In this document: in pieces, positions 1 through 3,356 of the stretch | Layout of the letters: each line of letters starts with the position of its first letter | Numbering within the stretch: the first letter of the stretch is position 1 | Assembly: GCA_028868555.1 (NCBI GenBank) | Contig: JAGWUG010000073.1 | Coordinates: forward strand, 1 to 5,459 | DNA from: Actinomycetales bacterium | Lineage (GTDB): Bacteria; Actinomycetota; Actinomycetes; Actinomycetales; Microbacteriaceae | Direction of reading: 5' to 3' | Length of the DNA stretch: 5,459 bases | The notes under the pieces: model-generated | The model's database searches: none | What the model was told of the DNA's origin: nothing | The model's input: the letters and a program-made list of their open reading frames with translations, nothing else | Position numbers and translations under genes: made by a program

Positions 1-1235
1 AGGAGGGCTTTGATTTCGCGTTCGGCATCGGTGAGGCTGGTGGCCGGAATGGTCTGCAGCACGAGCGAACGCTGGTAGCTGGGCAGCGATTCCAGCGGCA
101 CATCGGTGAGGCGATAGAGGTGGCCGAACTTGAGCGGGCCGAGCGACTCACGGATGCCCTGGAAGATGGCAACCTGGCCGTTGCGCTGACCAACGTAGAA
201 GCGGGTCTGAGTGTAGGCGTAGCCGGCACCCAAGAGAATGGCACCGATGAGCACGAGCCCAGCCCAGGTGGCGGCTTGGCGGCGGCGATGCCACTTAATC
301 TTCACGCGGGTCTGGCTGAGGATGTAGTCCAGGTACTCGTCGGACTCAGGCTTGAACTCGCTGGTCTCTTGGCTGGCGCCGAGGAGGTCGGTGAGGGCGC
401 GAGGGTTGAACAGGCGCAGCAGCTTGGAGCCGCGACGCTCGTCGATGATGATCTCGTTTGCGGCAGAACCCACATAGGTGGCCTGCGGCACGAAGTCGGT
501 GGCGGCGGTGCTCGGCACTACGTCAACCACAACCACGGTCACGTTGTCAGGAGCTCCGTATTCCAGAGTCTCCTGCACCAGAAGGTCGGCTGCTTCCTCG
601 GCCGGAATTGGGCCAGAAAGGATCATGCCGATTAGGCCCTCTGGAACGTATCCGCAGAGGCCGTCGGAGCAGAGCAACCAGCGGTCGCCCGGCTGAGTCT
701 TGAGGTGGAAGGTGTCGATGTCCGGCTCGTCCTCAACATCGCCGAGCACGCGCATGAGCACGCTGCGGCGAGGGTGAACCAGAGCCTCTTCCGGGGTGAT
801 GCGTCCGAGGTCAACCAGTCGCTGAACGAAGGTGTGGTCCTTGGTGATCTGAGTGGTGACGCCTTCGCGACAGAGGTAGACGCGGCTGTCACCGATGTGC
901 GCGATGGTCACGTCGTCGCCGTTGACCATGATGCCGCTGAAGGTGGTACCCAGGCCGGCTAGCTCGTGGTGGCTCTTGACCGTCTGGCTCAGCGAACGGT
1001 TGGCCTCCAACAGGGCTGCCTTGATTGCGGCGGCAGCTGCATCGGGGTTTGGGAAGACTGCGTCAACCGGGGCCACCTTCTGGCTGACCATGGCGGAGGC
1101 AATGTCACCGCCGGCGTGACCACCCATGCCGTCTGCCACGAAGTGCAACTGGTAACCGGAGTAGCCGGAGTCCTGGTTGCTGTGGCGAACGCGCCCGATG
1201 TTGGACTGGGCGTGAGCGATGGTTTTGATGGTCAC
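1..1235 (-). CDS. pstP: PP2C-family Ser/Thr protein phosphatase PstP, 3' end cut by window edge
   Basis: This metal-dependent protein phosphatase removes phosphate from Ser/Thr residues, opposing PknA/PknB-type kinases in cell-wall growth and division control. The reading frame is open for 411 codons to the left edge. PP2C motifs appear in order: RHSNQD (residues 17-22), DGMGGH (35-40), GTT (96-98), GDSR (115-118), KDHT (132-135), SDGL (190-193) and PDN (229-231). D22, D35, D191 and D230 are the expected metal-binding aspartates. A juxtamembrane segment (about 240-320) follows, then a basic run (RRR, 317-319) and one membrane segment (about 321-341), so the catalytic domain should be cytoplasmic. 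The remaining C-terminal part would be extracellular. The start is GTG at 1235, because an in-frame TAA lies upstream within fhaB and no other start follows it. Only 8 nt separate it from the fhaB stop and no strong ribosome site is visible, which suggests translational coupling. Assignment is from motifs and gene order. Confidence 0.95.
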   Translation of the reverse strand, partial: MTIKTIAHAQSNIGRVRHSNQDSGYSGYQLHFVADGMGGHAGGDIASAMVSQKVAPVDAVFPNPDAAAAAIKAALLEANRSLSQTVKSHHELAGLGTTFSGIMVNGDDVTIAHIGDSRVYLCREGVTTQITKDHTFVQRLVDLGRITPEEALVHPRRSVLMRVLGDVEDEPDIDTFHLKTQPGDRWLLCSDGLCGYVPEGLIGMILSGPIPAEEAADLLVQETLEYGAPDNVTVVVVDVVPSTAATDFVPQATYVGSAANEIIIDERRGSKLLRLFNPRALTDLLGASQETSEFKPESDEYLDYILSQTRVKIKWHRRRQAATWAGLVLIGAILLGAGYAYTQTRFYVGQRNGQVAIFQGIRESLGPLKFGHLYRLTDVPLESLPSYQRSLVLQTIPATSLTDAEREIKAL

Positions 1236-1243
1236 TGGTGTGC

Positions 1244-1774
1244 CTAGGCCCGCAGCTCGAAGACCGAGTTACCGATTTGCACCGGTACATTGGCCTTCAC
1301 CGTCATTGGGGTGCCAACGCGCTTACCGTTGACGAAGGTGCCGTTGGTGGAGTTGAGGTCTTGAATCAACCACTCGCCGTTCATAAGAACGAGCTTGGCG
1401 TGGTGGGTGGAGGCGAACTCGTCACGGATCACTAGGTCGGCGTTGTCGGCGCGACCGATGGTTACCTCGCGGCGGTCGAGGCGGAGCTCCTGACCCTTGC
1501 GCGGACCAGCGGTGAGAACCAGCTTCGACGGAATGATCTGAAGGTCGGTGGCATCCACAACTGGGAGGGCATCGGAGGTTTCAGGCATGTTGTTGAGCGG
1601 GGCTGCCGGGATGACCGGAGCCGAAACCACAACCGGCTGGTTGGCCTCTGCAACGCGGCTAACTACCTTCTGACCAAAGAGGTCTGCGCGAATCACGCTC
1701 AGCACGCTGAAGACGAAGATCCACAGCACCACCAGGAAACCGGTGCGAACGAGAAAAAGCGCGAGGTCACTCAT
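1244..1774 (-). CDS. fhaB: FHA-domain membrane-anchored protein FhaB (FipA-like)
   Basis: This phosphothreonine-binding adaptor has 176 residues. The N-terminus carries a single hydrophobic segment (about 6-28) followed by charged residues, so it is probably anchored in the membrane with the rest in the cytoplasm. A linker rich in Pro, Val and Ala (about 45-75) leads to a C-terminal FHA domain (about 84-176). The phosphopeptide-binding signatures are intact: IGR (106-108), the S-x-H region STHHAKL (122-128) and DLNSTNGT (139-146), followed by the family's FVNG. In mycobacteria the homologue FhaB/FipA is a kinase substrate linked to FtsZ-FtsQ and division; the same role here is inferred. The ATG start overlaps the end of fhaA by 8 nt (ATGAGTGA), and no good ribosome site precedes it, so it is probably translated by re-initiation after fhaA. 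Confidence 0.95.
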   Translation of the reverse strand: MSDLALFLVRTGFLVVLWIFVFSVLSVIRADLFGQKVVSRVAEANQPVVVSAPVIPAAPLNNMPETSDALPVVDATDLQIIPSKLVLTAGPRKGQELRLDRREVTIGRADNADLVIRDEFASTHHAKLVLMNGEWLIQDLNSTNGTFVNGKRVGTPMTVKANVPVQIGNSVFELRA

Positions 1775-2444
1775 TAGTTACCGACTTTGCGATTACGCGG
1801 AATACGAAGTCACTGTGACCAGCCGAAATCACCGAGTCTGGCTTCATACCCGACTCCTTGATGACGCGACCGTCCAGCTTGGTGCCGTTGGTGGAGTTGA
1901 GGTCGCGGACGCCGGCGTTCTTGCCGTCCCACAGGACCTCGAAGTGATTGCGGCTCATACCTTTGTCATCCACCTGAATGTCGGCCGAGGCGTCGCGGCC
2001 AATAACTGTGCGCGCCTTGGTTAGAAGGTATCGCTGCCCTGCGACATCTATTGCTGGAGTCCACTCCACGGCAACGTTCTGAGTCTGGCTGGCAACGGCA
2101 ATCTGCCCGATTGGAAGCGAGGAGTCTTCGGCCAGGGTGATGATTAGGCCGGCACCGAACTGGTACTTCTGCTTCTGGGCGTGACGGGTGGAGAGGTCAA
2201 CCAGTTCATCGATGAGCGGCTGACCCAAAACCCGCATGCGAGCGAAGTCTGGGGAGGAGAGGCGAACCCGGAAGGCGTTGGGAGCGAGGATGCGTTCGCG
2301 GCTCAGAATGCTGCTGGCCGAGTCCATCTCATTCTTAATGGCTGCGGCGATTTCAACCGGCTGCAGCTCACTCTTGAAAGTCTTAGAAAAGGCTCCGGTG
2401 ACAACGCGCTCCAGACCCTTCTCAAAGTTCTCTAGAAAACCCAA
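1767..2444 (-). CDS. fhaA: FHA-domain protein FhaA with N-terminal DUF3662 domain
   Basis: First gene of the fhaA-fhaB-pstP operon, 225 residues. The N-terminal half (about 1-120) matches the DUF3662/FhaA N-terminal type: it opens with GFLENFEKGLE and contains LQPVEIAAAIKNEMD (27-41), a typical family signature. The C-terminal half (about 135-220) is an FHA domain with TVIGRD (146-151), SRNHFEV (164-170) and DLNSTNGT (181-188), so phosphothreonine binding should be intact. No membrane segment is seen. In mycobacteria FhaA is bound by PknB and acts with the MviN/MurJ flippase in peptidoglycan synthesis; that role is carried over by homology. The protein is short because the long low-complexity linker of mycobacterial FhaA is almost absent (about 15 residues join the domains). 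The start is TTG at 2444, chosen because a GAGGAG site lies 4 nt upstream and the family N-terminus begins exactly here. Confidence 0.95.
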   Translation of the reverse strand: MGFLENFEKGLERVVTGAFSKTFKSELQPVEIAAAIKNEMDSASSILSRERILAPNAFRVRLSSPDFARMRVLGQPLIDELVDLSTRHAQKQKYQFGAGLIITLAEDSSLPIGQIAVASQTQNVAVEWTPAIDVAGQRYLLTKARTVIGRDASADIQVDDKGMSRNHFEVLWDGKNAGVRDLNSTNGTKLDGRVIKESGMKPDSVISAGHSDFVFRVIAKSVTNE

Positions 2445-2558
2445 GACTCTCCTCGTTTCGGTATCCCTATGAGTTTATTTGGTTGCCCAGCTGCAGGGGA
2501 TGGCGGTACCCCTTTATATCTGCTAATCTTCTAAAGTTGCTCTGTTTTCAGGGCATCC
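2445..2558. promoter_or_regulatory. Divergent promoter region between fhaA operon and tRNA-Leu
   Basis: This 114-bp gap must hold the minus-strand promoter of the fhaA operon and the plus-strand promoter of the tRNA gene. It is AT-richer than its surroundings. Possible -10 elements are TATAAA on the minus strand (about 2514-2519), and TAATCT (2524-2529) or TAAAGT (2532-2537) on the plus strand. None has a convincing -35 element at the right distance, so exact promoters are not called. A short inverted repeat (AGGGG at 2495-2499, CCCCT at 2509-2513) with an internal GGTACC lies mid-region and could be a regulator site or chance. The divergent arrangement is certain; the element calls are tentative. 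Confidence 0.4.
2449..2454 (-). promoter_or_regulatory. Ribosome binding site of fhaA
   Basis: On the minus strand GAGGAG lies 4 nt before the TTG codon at 2444. It is the best Shine-Dalgarno match among the genes in this window and supports the TTG as the true start. Strong initiation here would also feed the downstream genes fhaB and pstP, which lack comparable sites. Confidence 0.8.
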
Positions 2559-2641
2559 GCGCGAGTGGCGAAATGGCAGACGCGCTAGCTTCAGGTGCTA
2601 GTGTCCGTAAGGACGTGCGGGTTCAAGTCCCGCCTCGCGCA
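2559..2641 (+). tRNA. tRNA-Leu(CAG)
   Basis: All parts of a class II tRNA fold. The acceptor stem pairs GCGCGAG (2559-2565) with CTCGCGC (2634-2640), 7 of 7. The D stem is GCG/CGC (2568-2570, 2581-2583). The anticodon stem CTAGC/GCTAG (2585-2589, 2597-2601) closes the loop TTCAGGT, giving anticodon CAG (2592-2594), which reads the leucine codon CUG. The long variable arm has its own stem GTCC/GGAC (2603-2606, 2611-2614), as expected for leucine tRNAs. The T stem GCGGG/CCCGC (2617-2621, 2629-2633) encloses TTCAAGT. The discriminator base is A (2641). The 3' CCA is not encoded, since ACA follows the acceptor stem, so it would be added enzymatically. A tRNA-Leu near fhaA is also known in mycobacteria. 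Confidence 0.98.
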
Positions 2642-2642
2642 C

Positions 2643-2681
2643 AAAACGAAAAGGCCCCCTTTTGGGGGTCTTTTCGTTTTT
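2643..2681 (+). terminator. Rho-independent terminator of tRNA-Leu
   Basis: A 17-bp stem (2643-2659 with 2664-2680) encloses a TTTT loop (2660-2663). The core is CCCCC/GGGGG, with one G-T wobble (2654/2669), and the outer arm AACGAAAAG/CTTTTCGTT ends in a run of five T. It begins directly after the tRNA, so it also defines the tRNA 3' trailer. The left arm starts with AAAA, so on the minus strand the same hairpin is followed by TTTT. It may therefore also stop minus-strand transcripts coming from the small gene pair at 2799-3282 before they run into the tRNA and fhaA promoters. Confidence 0.92.
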
Positions 2682-2798
2682 GTTGCTTGAGTGTGGATAT
2701 GGTGAAGCCGCACGTAGGGGCCCACGCCGGATTCGAGCGGACCTAATTGGGGCCGCGAGTGGTGGGGAGGGGTGAAAGTCTCGCTTTTGGGGCGAACT
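2682..2798. other. Intergenic, G-rich, no gene seen
   Basis: About 117 bp between the tRNA terminator and the stop codon of the DUF2283-like gene. No convincing coding sequence or RNA fold was found. On the plus strand there are several runs of four G (2717-2720, 2749-2752, 2764-2767, 2769-2772, 2789-2792). For the minus-strand gene pair this would be the 3' untranslated region. Confidence 0.6.
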
Positions 2799-3047
2799 CT
2801 ACTTGAGCAGGTTCTCGCTGAGCTTTTCGAGCATCTCGCCGTCCAGACCAAACTCTGAAACTAGGCGGTTGATTGGCAGTTTGGCGTCGAGGTGCAACAG
2901 CTCCAGGCCAAGGACTGAACCATTGGAGTCGAGGTCGAGGTTTAGATCGCTCGAAAGTGCAACTGTGTTTGCCACGTCGCCCTTACTAAAGGAAACGTAG
3001 CCGGTCGAGAATTCTGGGTCCACCTCAAGGGTGATTCCACTAAACAT
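2799..3047 (-). CDS. DUF2283-like small protein, second gene of an overlapping pair
   Basis: An 82-residue acidic protein. The pattern resembles DUF2283: an N-terminal beta segment with a GYVSF strand (16-20), then VANTVAL (25-31), then LNLDLDSNGSVLGLELL (35-51), matching the family's hydrophobic-D-x-D-x-x-G-x-hydrophobic-G-hydrophobic-E-hydrophobic-hydrophobic ending. A C-terminal helix rich in Leu and Glu follows (about 59-82). The ATG at 3047 is preferred over the in-frame TTG two codons upstream (3053), because GGAG sits 7 nt before the ATG. With this start the gene overlaps the DUF4258-like gene by 8 nt (3040-3047). No membrane segment or signal peptide is seen. Function is unknown; as the acidic partner in an overlapping pair it could be an antitoxin-like binding partner, which is inference. 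Family match is from memory of the sequence pattern, without a profile search. Confidence 0.8.
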   Translation of the reverse strand: MFSGITLEVDPEFSTGYVSFSKGDVANTVALSSDLNLDLDSNGSVLGLELLHLDAKLPINRLVSEFGLDGEMLEKLSENLLK

Positions 3048-3282
3048 CGTCAAACTCCATCCACGCTACTGACTTGATTATGACAGGCTCCACCAGCGGG
3101 ATGCTACCCAAAATCCACACTTTCAATACGCGCCCATCAGGGAACATCGACCTCAGTTCAGTGCTGTCGTAACCCGATGTGAAACTGGTTGTGTAATTCT
3201 CTAAAACGAACTCGATGTCCGAGATTGTCACACCGCGTTCAAGCATTCGCACGAGCGGATGACCCCGGATGATTGTCTTCAC
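3040..3282 (-). CDS. DUF4258-like small protein, first gene of an overlapping pair
   Basis: An 80-residue protein. The N-terminal segment HPLVRMLERGVTISDIEFVLEN (8-29) fits the DUF4258 pattern, in which a His, then Arg-Met, then Glu-Arg-Gly are followed by a helix (here H8, R12, M13, E15, R16, G17). A beta-rich part follows with GRVLKVWILG (about 50-59) and a C-terminal strand VIIKSVAWMEF (about 67-77). The start is GTG at 3282: an in-frame TAG lies three codons upstream and the family N-terminus fits. The ribosome site is weak. Biochemical role is not established. The fold size and pairing with a small acidic neighbour are reminiscent of a toxin of a type II toxin-antitoxin pair, but no catalytic role can be shown. 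GC is about 50% by hand count, below the flanking genes, which may indicate transfer. Confidence 0.8.
   Translation of the reverse strand: MKTIIRGHPLVRMLERGVTISDIEFVLENYTTSFTSGYDSTELRSMFPDGRVLKVWILGSIPLVEPVIIKSVAWMEFDDV
3055..3058 (-). promoter_or_regulatory. Ribosome binding site deciding the start of the DUF2283-like gene
   Basis: GGAG on the minus strand lies 7 nt before the ATG at 3047 and inside the 3' end of the DUF4258-like gene. It would overlap the spacing of the alternative TTG at 3053 too closely (1 nt), so it favours the ATG. Confidence 0.6.
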
Positions 3283-3356
3283 AATCCGAAACTAGGGAAA
3301 TGCCAATCCCCAGTGTCGGCCAGGCAGACACCTGTGAATAACTAGTCCAAATACCC
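3283..3356. other. Intergenic between MMPL gene and small gene pair
   Basis: This 74-bp gap must hold the leader of the small gene pair unless that pair is co-transcribed with the MMPL gene. An imperfect hairpin is visible (CAGTGTC at 3311-3317 against GACACCTG at 3327-3334, one bulged C), but no T run follows on the minus strand, so it is not called a terminator. A 9-mer TGTGAATAA (3333-3341) matches the general DnaA-box pattern. No clear -35/-10 pair was found. Confidence 0.5.

Noticed and set aside
120..635. 171-codon plus-strand frame over pstP
   Set aside because: It is antisense to the PP2C frame, which carries all the catalytic motifs; the plus-strand product has no recognisable features.
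2483..2746. 87-codon plus-strand frame across the tRNA
   Set aside because: It covers the whole tRNA and its terminator, so it cannot be a gene; it shows no family resemblance.
2717..2760. Possible tRNA remnant (TTCGAG with flanking GC stems)
   Set aside because: The TTCGAGC loop has no matching 5-bp T stem and no acceptor or anticodon arm could be built around it.
2591..2851. 86-codon minus-strand frame ending in RRDLNPHVLTDTST
   Set aside because: It reads antisense through the tRNA-Leu gene and terminator. The RDLNP string is the familiar spurious translation of a tRNA T-arm and 3' end, so this is not a protein.
3311..3334. Hairpin downstream of the MMPL stop as a terminator
   Set aside because: The stem is short with a bulge and there is no T run after it on the minus strand, so termination cannot be supported. 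Read-through into the small gene pair remains possible.
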